Positions 1 to 9,051 of a DNA stretch of 64,000 nucleotides are shown here, one piece after another; position 1 is the first letter of the stretch; every line of letters starts with the position of its first letter. Source of the stretch: CBDBND01 sp965207985. GTDB lineage: Bacteria; Pseudomonadota; Alphaproteobacteria; Rhodospirillales; Rhodospirillaceae. A program made the translations under genes and the position numbers. The stretch lies in contig CBDBND010000032.1 of NCBI GenBank assembly GCA_965207985.1, positions 1 to 64,000 on the forward strand, given 5' to 3'. The notes beneath the pieces were generated by a model. That model did not search any database, was not told the DNA's origin, and was given only the letters and a program-made list of their open reading frames with translations.

Positions 1-882
1 TGCCTTTGGTAGATGAGCGTTAATCCAACGGGCCGTTTCGCTATCCTTTGTCAAGAACCGGTCCATGGCCCGATTGCCTTCCCTGACGTGCATGTCGAAG
101 GCCCAGCAGGGAACACCGCCGATCAGCTCCTCTGCAGGTATGTCATCCGGCTCGGTTCTATTGGGCACGTCTTGGTATTCTGGACAAAGCAGAACAACGA
201 AAGGGCAAAGGACCTCACTGCACTTGCGAAAGCCTTCTCGTGCGATGTCAACAATGGTTTTAGGGAAACCAGCCTCCCACAGAACATCGAAAGCGGCTTG
301 TGGTTCTCCTCGTCTTTTCTGGAGCGTCAGGGAAGAATGGCGCTGGGTGCCAACGGCATACCAAAGAGCCAAGGCCCGTGTGGGAAGGTCGTCATCACCG
401 ATTGTATGTCTAAGCAACTTCCTGATCGGCCAGTGGGCCAAATCAAGCCGAGCTGTCTTGTACTTGGGGCAACTTTCAACAATAACCATCAGATCATCAG
501 CTGCCCTGCAATTAACTGCATGGCTCATGCGGCCAACAAGATAGCTCGCCACCGGCCATTCACCCCCGACATGAGACCGCCATGTCTTACCCTTCAGTGC
601 GCTTGTGACAAAAGAAACGGATTCTTGGTCGGCAACCCCGACATCCTCATAGGCGGTCGCGCATAGCCGACGCCACAGACGCTCGGGTGAGACTTGAAGC
701 AACGTGGCAGCTGCACGCAGCGCTAAGTCTTCGCGCCCCCGCCGGATGGCCTTTTGCAGCAAACTCATGGCCAGCCACGGCGAGATGTTGTGTGGTCTGT
801 ATTCGGGTAATTCGGCCGCGTGATCCTGGACCAGATCGGCGAGTTGGGTTCGGTAATATTCGAGAGTGTGGTCTTTGGTCAT
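1..882 (-). CDS. conserved protein of the integrative element, RarA/MgsA C-terminal-like (partial)
   Basis: The frame is open from the ATG at 882 to the window edge, so the C-terminus is not seen (about 294 residues visible). A strong ribosome site (AAGGAGGAGG) sits just upstream of the start. The N-terminal part has the pattern LLQKAIRRGREDLALRAAA followed by ERLWRR and YEDVGVAD. I read this as similar to the helical C-terminal region of RarA/MgsA clamp-loader-like ATPases (inference, no search run). No Walker motifs are present, so it would not be an ATPase itself. A truncated second copy lies at 20993-21215, and a fossil of its first codons lies at 2246-2343. It is the last visible gene of the leftward element. 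Its function is unknown, but it is clearly a genuine gene because codon pattern and start context are conserved between copies. Confidence 0.7.
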   Translation of the reverse strand, partial: MTKDHTLEYYRTQLADLVQDHAAELPEYRPHNISPWLAMSLLQKAIRRGREDLALRAAATLLQVSPERLWRRLCATAYEDVGVADQESVSFVTSALKGKTWRSHVGGEWPVASYLVGRMSHAVNCRAADDLMVIVESCPKYKTARLDLAHWPIRKLLRHTIGDDDLPTRALALWYAVGTQRHSSLTLQKRRGEPQAAFDVLWEAGFPKTIVDIAREGFRKCSEVLCPFVVLLCPEYQDVPNRTEPDDIPAEELIGGVPCWAFDMHVREGNRAMDRFLTKDSETARWINAHLPKA

Positions 883-1013
883 TGTATCCTCCTCCTTGGA
901 GTTTCCACGGGGGAGGACGGAAGACTACAGTCCCACTATTGATGTTAATCTTGTGACTGCAAATGTAAAGAAAGATTACGAAGCATATGGTTTGACAAAG
1001 TTTCAAGAAAGGC
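851..1013 (-). repeat. leader module, copy A
   Basis: This is a conserved leader of about 130-160 bases. It contains an AT-rich stretch, the ribosome site and the first codons of the gene starting at 882. Related copies lie at 2318-2463 (same strand) and 20861-21050 (opposite strand). Conservation of the untranslated part suggests a promoter or regulatory leader. I cannot assign the -35 and -10 boxes with confidence. The rest of 1014-1340 holds no supported gene, but it too resembles 20537-20860 in the inverted copy. Confidence 0.6.
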
Positions 1014-1340
1014 AGCAAAGGACGTTTGCCCAATTACCGGAGTTTCAATACAAGCACTCCTACATTATTTGGGCAGCACGAAACCGCGTGATTGAAATAA
1101 CAGCAACAGTCGTTCCAAGAGTGTCGGGCTGCTATTGGCAAGTCAGATGAAAACGGTGCCGAGAGTGTAAAAGCGCTTTGTGGTTCCGCTTCGGTCTTTG
1201 ACCAAGGCCGCTCGTTGCCCATCTCTCTTATAGTTGCCGTTTAATCTGCCGGGACGATCCACACTCAATTCAGCCGTATAAGGCAAACAGAAGGTACACG
1301 TCTTGCGGATGTCATGGTGCCCGTGATTTCATGATGCCCG

Positions 1341-1790
1341 TCATTCGATGCCCTTCTCATCAGGGTGAGTTTGAAGATAGCGATTGAGAAGGGCGCTACC
1401 GTGAACATGGTCCGTCATGACAAAGCCCTTCTCTTCCAGCAACTTCTCTACCGCTTGGTTGTGCGCAAAATATCTATCCCGCGCCTCGTCCTGCTCCGCG
1501 ACAGGGGCGTCCTTCGGTGTGACGTAGCCCCCTGCAATGGCCGGTAGGTTTTCCTCCTCGCCGTTGGCGTACATTCGCACATGGCGGTCGCTAGTCATAC
1601 GGTGCATGGCATAGTAGTCGAGGCGCTTCCGGCCATCCTCGGGGTCGATGTCGAGGCGCGTCCAGATACTCCAACCCCGTTGAGCGATGAGCCTGACCAC
1701 GCCGGGCGACAATGCGTCAACCGGTAGTTCTATCCCCCAGGGTGCAAAGGTGCGGTTAAACCGTTGTCGTAGCTGTTCCGTGCCGTTCAT
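1341..1790 (-). CDS. conserved hypothetical protein of the integrative element
   Basis: This 149-residue soluble protein has no family I recognise. It begins MNGTEQLRQRFNRTFAPWGI and has a strongly acidic and polar middle section. A near-identical, full-length paralogue lies in the inverted copy at 20087-20536. That shows the frame is under selection or was recently duplicated, and it fixes the start. The C-terminal half has a predicted helical stretch (YFAHNQAVEKLLEEKGFVM). It sits between the zinc-ribbon protein (1887-2123) and the gene starting at 882, on the same strand. The same order is kept in the second copy, so the three probably work together in the element. Function unknown. Confidence 0.7.
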   Translation of the reverse strand: MNGTEQLRQRFNRTFAPWGIELPVDALSPGVVRLIAQRGWSIWTRLDIDPEDGRKRLDYYAMHRMTSDRHVRMYANGEEENLPAIAGGYVTPKDAPVAEQDEARDRYFAHNQAVEKLLEEKGFVMTDHVHGSALLNRYLQTHPDEKGIE

Positions 1791-1886
1791 ACCACTCCTC
1801 TGTCCCTTTCGAAAACTTCAACTACACCTGGAAGGCTTGCATCATGAAGGCCTACGGATAAGGTCTTCGGAAAAGACAGGCAGGTG

Positions 1887-2123
1887 TCATAATCTTGCGT
1901 AGGGTCCGCCGTGACCTTCATCCTTATAACACCTTGAACACAATAGACGGCGCTTGAGGGTAGGTTGAAATTTTCTTCTACACCTTGCGCATGGCCTTGC
2001 CGGTCTTCCATCTAGGACGGAATCCAACGTTCGCGGTGTCATAGGCCCATCGTAGACTTTATGGCGTTGTTCATCGCCTGCGACCACTATTAGGTTCTTG
2101 TGATTAGGCGTCGACTTTTTCAT
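1887..2123 (-). CDS. small zinc-ribbon protein of the integrative element
   Basis: A 78-residue basic protein. The C-terminal half carries CARC and CSRC separated by 14 residues, a likely four-cysteine zinc-binding knuckle, in a lysine/arginine-rich context (KKFQPTLKRR-like). I chose the ATG at 2123 (MKKS) because the second copy (19754-19990) starts at the same codon and has exactly the same length. The reading frame extends further upstream in this copy, but that part is not conserved. A DNA-binding or adaptor role in the mobile element is plausible but not shown. Confidence 0.65.
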   Translation of the reverse strand: MKKSTPNHKNLIVVAGDEQRHKVYDGPMTPRTLDSVLDGRPARPCARCRRKFQPTLKRRLLCSRCYKDEGHGGPYARL

Positions 2124-2245
2124 TTTTTCGACAGCAACGTCAGACTCAAAACGTATGTTAGAAATTTCCGAGTAATGAGCCAACATCGTCGTCAGTGCTT
2201 GTCCCGTCTAAGCCTAACAAATCCGTTCATTGCGCCCAAGGATTA

Positions 2246-2343
2246 CTAAAGGAGGACGGGGAAAGGCGACCAAACAAAACTAATCTGACAATGCCGATTA
2301 GCAAGTTGAGCCCGATACTGTTCGAGAGAGTGGTCTTTGGCCA
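2246..2343 (-). pseudogene. fossil 5' end of the gene-882 family, cut by an IS6-like end
   Basis: The first 17 codons (MAKDHSLEQYRAQLAN) match the start of the gene at 882. The match then breaks into GGCATTGTCAGATTAG, the same terminal sequence seen on IS6-type remnants at 49148 and 49873. The leader and ribosome site are also duplicated (2318-2463). The same junction is present in the inverted copy around 19537-19600, so this rearrangement is older than the duplication of the element. Confidence 0.6.
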
Positions 2344-2463
2344 TTATGTCCTCCTGCTTGGGATTTCCAAGGGAATAACGGAAGACTTCAGTCAGTCCGA
2401 GTATTGACGTTAATCTCTTGACCACAAATGTAAAGCGAGATTGAGATGTGTTTGCTTTGAGCA
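2318..2463 (-). repeat. leader module, copy B
   Basis: Second copy of the leader described at 851-1013, including a ribosome site (AGCAGGAGG) and an ATG at 2343. Here it drives only a truncated reading frame. The remaining bases up to 2564 contain no gene I can support. Confidence 0.55.
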
Positions 2464-2564
2464 ATATTGAATTACTTTTTGGGGTTGTTCTCTCAACCGG
2501 GCGTTAAACGCCTATTATCTCAACTATCGCGTAGTCAGTTATCGCCTCATGGTTAGAAAAACCC

Positions 2565-3218
2565 TTAAGTAAACTCTTCCAGAAACAAACTACTTGGGTT
2601 CCACTTCCTATATAGTTCACAAAATACTTCGTAATGGTGTGGGACATTCTTGTCCCAAAAGTTGATAGCCGTTTTGTCGATACCGCCCGTAACCGCTGGC
2701 ATAAACCTGCATTCTATCCAATTCCGTATGACATTCCCCAAGTGGGCTTGCACTATTTCTTCGTCATACATCTTATGCTTAATACCAATTGCGATGGCGT
2801 CGAAATAGTTGAACAGATTTGTTGCTGCGGCGTTGAACTGTTCATCATCCAGTGGCCGGTCATATTCTAGATGCCTCATTAGTCGCCGTATGTTTCGATT
2901 TAAAGTTAGGTCCGTATCGTATCGATCACACGCCTGTAAAGTTGACCAAATTCGTTGCTGCTTCGCAGCCGCTCCCAACTTCATATAAGCGATGGAGGCT
3001 AAGACCAAAGTTGCAATGAATAGAGCCCATGTCGCGTAAGCGAGCGAATTGTCACCACTTACAATTAATTTGAGAGTATTTGCTAAGAAGTCTATTGGTG
3101 CCCGATCACCCAAACTAATGAGCACCAGTATTAGGACAGACAAACAAATATACCCGATTATCTCTGCGATTCTTTCAGCGTTCATAAATGTACCTGCTTC
3201 TTCATTCGACCGTTCCAT
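2565..3218 (-). CDS. membrane protein with two N-terminal helices, DUF4760-like
   Basis: A 217-residue protein. Residues about 20-40 and 60-80 are strongly hydrophobic and form two transmembrane helices. The rest is a soluble helical domain that includes RNIRRLMRHLEYDRPLDDEQ, a tyrosine/phenylalanine-rich NLFNYFDAIAIGIKH segment and NWIECRFMP. I recognise this arrangement as the DUF4760 family (family call from memory), whose function is unknown. An internal start at 3185 (MNAERIAEI) is a possible alternative and has slightly better upstream purines. It is accessory cargo of the element with no partner seen. No copy is found in the inverted element, where this section is deleted. Confidence 0.6.
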   Translation of the reverse strand: MERSNEEAGTFMNAERIAEIIGYICLSVLILVLISLGDRAPIDFLANTLKLIVSGDNSLAYATWALFIATLVLASIAYMKLGAAAKQQRIWSTLQACDRYDTDLTLNRNIRRLMRHLEYDRPLDDEQFNAAATNLFNYFDAIAIGIKHKMYDEEIVQAHLGNVIRNWIECRFMPAVTGGIDKTAINFWDKNVPHHYEVFCELYRKWNPSSLFLEEFT

Positions 3219-3338
3219 CTGTATTCGTGATGAAGTCCATCAAGGGATTCATATCTTTGCCGCCGCTCCAACCCTTCGCCGGTGAAGTAACGGCGGATGA
3301 AATCCGGAGAATTAAGACAACCCTAGAATAAGTGAGGG

Positions 3339-4016
3339 TCACGCCACCTTGGCAATGCACTCCGGCGTATCGTTCTTGACGCTGTTCACCATCTTGCTCA
3401 CCGTATGGACCGCCAAGTCATTGCCGGTATAGGGCCTGAGAAGGGACAGAGTGTCTATCAACGCCGTGTCGGCGGATATCCACATGTCATAGTCCCTCTC
3501 CGCAAGGATGACCGGCATGCGGTTGTGGTAAGGCCCGACCACCCCATTGGCCTCGGTTGTCACAATGGCGCAGGAGGTCACGTCCAGTCGGCCGTTGTAT
3601 TCCCATATCCCGGCAAAGCTGAACGGGCGCCTGTACTCCATATGGAACCAGTAGGGCTGCTTTGACCCATCGGACATCATCTTCCATTCATAAAACCCGT
3701 CCGCCGGGATGAGGCAGCGGCGGCTATTCACCGCGGTCTTGAACGAAGCCTTTTCCGTGATGGTCTCCGCCCGGGCATTGATCATCTTGTAGGCGCTCTT
3801 CCCGTCCTTGGCCCAAGGCGGCACCAAGCCCCAGCGGGCGATGGCCATCTCGGGCTCTCCGTCCGGCTGACGCAGGATGGGGATGTCTTGTGTGGGGGCT
3901 ACGTTGTAGCGGGGCTTGAAGTTCTCACGCTTGAAATCAGTCTCACGTTCCACAGTCAGGCGGTATAGCTCGTAGATCTCGCGCCAGGACATGGTCCGTG
4001 TGAAGCGCCCGCACAT
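3339..4016 (-). CDS. SRAP-domain protein (HMCES/YedK family)
   Basis: SRAP proteins react through the N-terminal cysteine with abasic sites in single-stranded DNA and form a protective DNA-protein crosslink. This 225-residue protein begins MCGRF, so Cys2 is the catalytic residue after Met removal. It has the family motifs PRYNVAPTQ (residues 35-43), ARWGLVPPWAK, NARAET, RRCLIPADGFYEWK (catalytic Glu) and the late HNRMPVIL, which includes the conserved His. Length is typical. Its start overlaps the stop of the upstream gene by one base, so the two are translationally coupled. In a mobile element that may pass through single-stranded DNA, protection of abasic sites is a sensible role, but that is inference. 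Confidence 0.93.
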   Translation of the reverse strand: MCGRFTRTMSWREIYELYRLTVERETDFKRENFKPRYNVAPTQDIPILRQPDGEPEMAIARWGLVPPWAKDGKSAYKMINARAETITEKASFKTAVNSRRCLIPADGFYEWKMMSDGSKQPYWFHMEYRRPFSFAGIWEYNGRLDVTSCAIVTTEANGVVGPYHNRMPVILAERDYDMWISADTALIDTLSLLRPYTGNDLAVHTVSKMVNSVKNDTPECIAKVA

Positions 4017-4264
4017 CAGCCTGGATATCTATTTTGCTTAGGCTGCAGGGGCGACCAGTCGGGGATAACGTCTATATCGCCACCGCCACACTCTGAACAC
4101 TTAAGCCTGGACCTTATGGCCTGTAACGGCATCTTGGGCTTAAACCGTGACAGCTGCACCGTTCCCCTATGACGGTAGGCAAGGTTTTCGCCATACACAT
4201 TCAGTTGGGTGACACCGCTGGCTGTCAAATAACTCACGGTTCCTACCATGTGTCCCTTATCCAT
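4016..4264 (-). CDS. small zinc-ribbon protein coupled to SRAP gene
   Basis: An 82-residue protein with CSECGG near the C-terminus (a half zinc ribbon) followed by DIDVIPDWSP. Small proteins of this type are often found next to SRAP genes in alphaproteobacteria (from memory). The stop TGA overlaps the SRAP ATG by one base. The ATG at 4264 is preferred over the GTG at 4276. Function unknown. The pairing suggests a shared transcript and perhaps a shared DNA-damage role. Confidence 0.6.
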   Translation of the reverse strand: MDKGHMVGTVSYLTASGVTQLNVYGENLAYRHRGTVQLSRFKPKMPLQAIRSRLKCSECGGGDIDVIPDWSPLQPKQNRYPG

Positions 4265-4396
4265 AGCGAGTAGCACCTATTGAGCAGCGGTTATTTCAGT
4301 TTACGTACCAGGTGATGTGATGAAGCATATACCAGCCGTCTGCTGGGGTTTTGCAATCAATTGCAAAACTATTAGGACGATGAAGCATTAAATAGG

Positions 4397-4434
4397 GGCT
4401 TACAAAGAACGATTGACAGGGGGCACCGTTTGGC
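4397..4434 (+). repeat. inverted repeat, left arm flanking dehydrogenase gene
   Basis: These 38 bases match the reverse complement of 5734-5771 at about 32 of 38 positions, including a shared 12-base core GCTTACAAAGAA. The pair brackets the saccharopine-dehydrogenase-like gene (4496-5545), as if that gene were a small mobile cassette or were flanked by recombination relics. The rest of 4265-4495 has no gene. Confidence 0.6.
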
Positions 4435-4495
4435 AGCACGGTTGCCGCCGCCTTTGCTCCGAACGCGCCGCTTACCGGAAGCGACCGCATTGCCG

Positions 4496-5545
4496 TTAGG
4501 CGCTGTCCAGTTGGTTCCATTCCACGCCCTCGAACTGCCGCACAAAAGCGGCGCCGTAGGCCGAGGACGGGGTTTGGTAACCGACCTTAAGGTCACCTTT
4601 AAGCACCCGTGATGCCACCTTGGTCACTGCCTTCGCCGTGAACCCGTAGGGATCGGGTATGTGCAGCCGCGCCGCTGAACGACTGCCGTCAGCGTCCTCG
4701 ATTTCCGCAACGACCGTGACGTAACTCGCTTGCCGGTCGCGTGCGCTCGGGCCAGCCCGTCCGAGTTTCAGAGCGGCGTTCAACAAGCCTCGAACGAACC
4801 CCATACCCGACCAACGGCTCATCCACGTCAGGGACAGGAACTGGCGGCTGGCCTGGCTATAGGTCTCGATATCGGCAATTCCCGTTGACCAGTATGCAGT
4901 CGCTACATCGCCCCAACCGCTGACAAGGGCGGCACTCGTTCCGTCCCCAAAATCGAATTCATGGCAAAGGCTGCCGGGCGCAACCCGAACGATTTTGCCG
5001 TCGCGGCGAATGGGAAACGTTCCAAGATCTTCGAGTATCGTGCGCAACGTGCCACGCGAAACGCCGGTCCGTGGCGCCAGGGCAAGCCGTAAACGTCTAC
5101 CGCCAGGGTTGCGCGCAGCCAGATCGGCAATCAGGCAATCGCTTGGCACTACGTCGAAACCTGCACCCGGCAAGACCATGATCCCCGTTTGCTTGGCTTC
5201 CGTGTCCCTGGATGCCAGCTCCTCAAGGACCGCGGCCTCACCTGTAATGTCCACATAGTGCGTTCCAGACGCCAAGCATGCCTCAAGCATGCGCTCGGCC
5301 GTGCGCGAGAACGGCCCCGCGCAATGCGCGACTACTGTAACGTCGTCCAATGCCGAGGCCAGCTCATCTGCATCGTCAAGCGCGATGGCTCGCCGCTCAA
5401 TCCCCAACGCACCTGGTATTGCGGCGAGCCTCCTCGCATCGCGTCCGGCCAGCACAGGACGCAACCCCTGCGCAATTGCCTCCGCCGCAACCAACTGGCC
5501 CGTGTAGCCTGTAGCGCCATAGATCATCAATTGCGGCTGATCCAT
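4496..5545 (-). CDS. saccharopine dehydrogenase-like NAD(P)-binding oxidoreductase
   Basis: A 349-residue protein with an N-terminal Rossmann fold. The dinucleotide motif is GATGYTGQLVA (residues 9-19), followed by LAGRDARRL and VAHCAGPF, all typical of the saccharopine dehydrogenase NADP-binding superfamily. That group also includes trans-acting enoyl reductases. The middle has YVDITGEAAV and PGAGFDVVPSD, conserved in the enoyl-reductase-like branch. The substrate cannot be told from sequence. It is the only metabolic gene inside the integrative element and is bracketed by inverted repeats, so it looks like acquired cargo. Its base composition is more GC-rich than its neighbours. Confidence 0.85.
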   Translation of the reverse strand: MDQPQLMIYGATGYTGQLVAAEAIAQGLRPVLAGRDARRLAAIPGALGIERRAIALDDADELASALDDVTVVAHCAGPFSRTAERMLEACLASGTHYVDITGEAAVLEELASRDTEAKQTGIMVLPGAGFDVVPSDCLIADLAARNPGGRRLRLALAPRTGVSRGTLRTILEDLGTFPIRRDGKIVRVAPGSLCHEFDFGDGTSAALVSGWGDVATAYWSTGIADIETYSQASRQFLSLTWMSRWSGMGFVRGLLNAALKLGRAGPSARDRQASYVTVVAEIEDADGSRSAARLHIPDPYGFTAKAVTKVASRVLKGDLKVGYQTPSSAYGAAFVRQFEGVEWNQLDSA

Positions 5546-6150
5546 GTCATCCTCGCACTCGGACTGTATAGGCTATTCCAAAGGGACTCACAGACAATAG
5601 TTGACGCCGTTTGATGCTGCTGGACTCCCATGTATTCTCAGCTCGCAGGCTCGGCAGCCTCTCTGTGCTTCTAGGATTCGCTCCAGCCAGCATCAGTTGT
5701 GCTGCTTCTGCAGAAGCAGCCGATAGGCAATCTGGCGATACGGTGCCCTCTGTAAATCATTCTTTGTAAGCTCCAATAGAATCAGCTTCATTTCATTGCC
5801 CCTTCAAGTTAGTGATAGTCCCGCACTGGAATTTTGTCCGCCATGCTGTAATCGACGGTATAGCCAAGGTCCTCAACCGACCGGTCGGGCCGGGGCCATA
5901 CAGGCTTCGACAGAATTAAATAGCCTGCTGACACCCGTTCTGTCCCCTGGAAAAGGGATGGTTTCGATGCACGTATGGCTTCTCCCTAAATTTCCCCAAT
6001 AAATGGTTTGTATTCAATAGCTTATCTATATTTTCGTGATCACAAAATCGCACCCTCCGGTTTTGTCCGAAAGTGGTCAGCGGACAAATGAAAACTCCAG
6101 AAATGGTGTCTCGTAAACAATTTAGGTCCCGCCAGAATCGCTACCCATCA
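5546..6150. other. gene-poor stretch inside the element
   Basis: No supported gene. It contains the right arm of the inverted repeat. A 32-codon minus-strand frame, 5791 down to 5693 (MKLILLELTK...), includes that arm and ends in KQHN. It may be a remnant. The rest shows only short frames with no start context. Confidence 0.4.
5734..5771 (-). repeat. inverted repeat, right arm flanking dehydrogenase gene
   Basis: Partner of 4397-4434 in opposite orientation, with about 84 percent identity. See that entry. Confidence 0.6.
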
Positions 6151-7186
6151 CTACCCTAGGGTGGGGATTAGGCCACTGCCTTCAACAACCTGAGGCCATG
6201 TCTTCCAAAGGGTTTCTGGTCTCCATATTTGCCCTGAAGCCGATGTGATGGCTGCCTGGTACTTCATAGCCATATCATGTGGCAACTGGTTCAGGGCTCC
6301 CGCGAGACCACGGTAACGGCAGGAATCTTGAAACAGCTTCCAGTGATGCTCCTCCTCCGGTGGTTCCACAGCCTCTATATCAATCAGATCAACTTTCTTC
6401 AGCCGATTGGTTATGGCCGCCAGCTCCACAAGAGGCTTCTCGGTACTTGTCCTGATTTCAAACCGAGTCTGCTTGGCCTCCCCCGAATTCCAATGCCTCT
6501 ACGCTGCCCTTTATCTGATCCTTCATAAGCTTGGCTTTACGGTCATAAACATAGAGATTGCTGCCCTTGGTGTTCACGTTGAGATACTTGGTCTCCGCCT
6601 TGCCGGAAGGACTGAAATACCCCGCGACCACGCCTGGTTTGGATGTGGCGATTAACAGATCTTCGAGGTCTATGTTCACTAGGTCAACGGCGATATCGAT
6701 CCTGGTAATCCTTCCCTCAGTGGCCAGGTTTTCATAAGAAACCAGTCCACCCGCGATTACAGGAAGGTGTTTGCGTAACACGTCCAATCCGTTAGGCCCC
6801 ACGCGATGTGGATTGAATTCAAATCTCAGGAAGCGGTGTTTTGCACTCATGGAGGTATGCTGAACCAATACCGTGTTCTTTGCCCCTACACTGACCGCAT
6901 AGGATCGATAGTACTTACTTGCCCCCCAATCCGTCTGTTTCTGCCATAGCGTGACGACGGGACTGTCACTCAACGCCTGGGAATGAAGATGATCTCGGAC
7001 TTTCTTCCGCGTCAGTTCGCCCTGTATGTCGAAGGTCAGAGACAGACGGTCAATCTTCGGTTTGAGTACGGAAACCAAGAATCCTGTAGGCCTATGGTAG
7101 GAATAAGCCCGTGCAGTTAATTGCACGCCAACTTTTTCAGGCTGGTTAGAACCCGTGTCTGCCTTGTGTTCCAACGTAACGACCAT
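6151..7186 (-). pseudogene. probable replication initiation protein, frameshifted
   Basis: The two frames 7186-6458 and 6429-6151 form one protein of about 344 residues if one base is removed from the run of five G on the coding strand (6480-6484). The text then reads through LEFGEAKQTRFEIRTSTEK into VELAAITNRLKK. Motifs such as RITRIDIAVDL, NLYVYDRKAKL and TRFEIR resemble rolling-circle initiators of the Rep_trans / phage CRI type (inference from pattern). No catalytic tyrosine is assigned. It lies directly downstream of the integrase, as in small integrative plasmids and phages. A truncated paralogue sits at 18117-18494. The indel is in a homopolymer, so a sequencing error is possible. Confidence 0.6.
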
Positions 7187-7239
7187 CTGCCCTCCTTGGC
7201 ACGGTCGTAATAACCCTAAGGTTTAAGGTTGCTCGCCCT

Positions 7240-8959
7240 TCAATTGTCCTTCTTCAAGTACAGATGCGATAGGTCAAGTCCAGGGTACTCAATCTTCTCC
7301 ACATAGGTGTAAAGATAATCCGGGTCGGATTTATCACCATAGGCGTCGCTTACTAGGCTTCCCTGGCTCCATCCTCCCAAAGACTGCAAAACATCTGGTG
7401 GAGCCTCAATCCTTCTAAGAGCATCCCGGAAAGAGTGCCTGAAACTATAGAACGACTGTCTTTGCTTTACCGTGATTGCCTTTTCCAGATAGGCTTCCTG
7501 AAAGCGTTTTAAGGCATACCAGGCACGGTTACCGTACTTATCAGCATTCAACTCATCAAATAGGTGCAGTTCATGGTTTTTCTTCTGATCTTCAACGAAT
7601 TCCAAAAAACCAATTTTCCTTAGCTCAGGATGAACCGGTACGTTGCGCTTGCTGGTTAGTGTCTTGACGGTTTTTTTGCTCGTGGAATTAACCGAGGCCT
7701 CGCCTTCATCGTCAGTCCCAGTAATCCTGAGGTAACACACGCCATTCTTAGTTTGCTTTATGTCCGATAACTCCAACTGGCATACTTCCTTGGGACGCAT
7801 GCCCATAAGGAGACAAATGAGCGGAAGCCAAAAACGCCAATGCTCTTTTTCAACCTTGTAAGGCGTGTTATTTCCTGTTGCACATTCCTTGTAGTAGAAA
7901 GACTTAAAGAAGTCCCTAATTTGCTCGTTATCAAACGGTAAGCGCTTCTTTTCCGCTGTTACCTTTTTGGCACTAGGTTGCATCCCTTGTGAAGGAACGT
8001 TCGGAATTAGCCTCTTCAGGTAAGCCAAATTCAATACCATATTCAAAGTTCGTAGATGATCGGCCTGTGTTTCGTAGGCTAAAGGGGGCTTTCCTTTTGC
8101 CTCAGCCAATGCGATCACCTCATCAAGGGGTTTGTCCTTGTAGATTTTTGTCCGGTTTGCAGGTATGCGTGACAGAGTCGTGCGAAAACTCAAACAGCGG
8201 TCATAGTCAATATCTGGAACCCGTGTGTCATCTCCTAAAATCTCTCTTATCAATCCCAACTGTGCCTTTACTTTATCGATTCTCTTTTTGCTGACCCTTT
8301 TGCCCTGGGCGTCATCTGTATAGTGTGCGAAAAACTCATCGCAAAGTTCACTGAATGTCATGCTCACTTGGGCGTCGGGGCTGAACAGGTGGTCAAAAAA
8401 AGATTTGGAAAAGTGATCTTCAAGCCTGGCTTGGGCACGGCGATACAGTTCCATTGACGCTCGTCGAACAAGTTCATTAACCTCATCTGACTGGATGTCA
8501 CTTTTCGTCAGGTTGGTATCCCCTTGCTTCGAATATTCGTTTTCTAGTGCGCGTAATAGCAAACTGTCCCTCTAGATCGTCAAGGTCTCGAAGAGGCTGT
8601 TCTGATAAGCCGAGGTCGACCCTAATTTCGTACCTTTCCTCTTCCTTTTGTGGTGGGTGCTTAAGGGATTGCTCTCGCCATTTCTGATCTTGGGTCTCGA
8701 CATAGTTTTGGATCATTCGAATCACATCATTGCGCGTCAAAGGAATAGCTTCGCCCTTTTTTGCGGTTTCGAAGAGCGCCGTCGTCTCAATATCTTTGAG
8801 TTCACGCTTTTTGACCGCTTCGTTAAGGTCTTTGGTCTTAAGAGAGACCTGGATGAATTTCTTACCGATTTTCGAGATCAGGTCTTTCGGAACCCTGCGG
8901 CGGTAATACCAGACCCCGTCCCGGTTGATGAGATGGTGTGTTTTCGACAAGGTTTTCAT
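7240..8959 (-). pseudogene. tyrosine recombinase (integrase) of the tRNA-Ala element, frameshifted
   Basis: Site-specific recombinase that would integrate the element into tRNA-Ala. The N-terminal part (8959 down) has the DUF6538-like opening HHLINRDGVWYYRRRVPKDL and an arm-binding region. The C-terminal part has the catalytic set: LLMGMRPKEVCQLE (Arg I), FYSFRHSFRD (His-x-x-Arg equivalent), LGGWSQGS and a Tyr in SDAYGD. The two parts are in different frames. Removing one T from the coding-strand TTT at 8563-8561 joins GQ to LLLRALENEY, giving about 572 residues. The ATG at 8959 lies 93 bases from the tRNA. The last 36 codons of a second copy are at 17953-18063. Either it is inactive or the base is a read error. 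Confidence 0.85.
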
Positions 8960-8964
8960 CCCCT

Positions 8965-8990
8965 AATGTGTACCAGTTGTGTGTACCAGT
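8965..8990. promoter_or_regulatory. direct repeats between integrase and tRNA
   Basis: Two direct copies of TGTGTACCAGT lie side by side just upstream of the integrase start. Their position between recombinase and attachment site suits arm-type binding sites or an autoregulatory operator. This is inferred from position only. Confidence 0.4.
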
Positions 8991-9051
8991 AGGGAATGCT
9001 AAGGTGTTGTTATTAAGGAAAAATCGGATTTCCGCCCTTTTTGGGGGCACT

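Noticed and set aside
13..666. Long plus-strand frame at the left edge (217 codons)
   Set aside because: It is the antisense shadow of the minus-strand gene starting at 882, which has a ribosome site and a conserved second copy.
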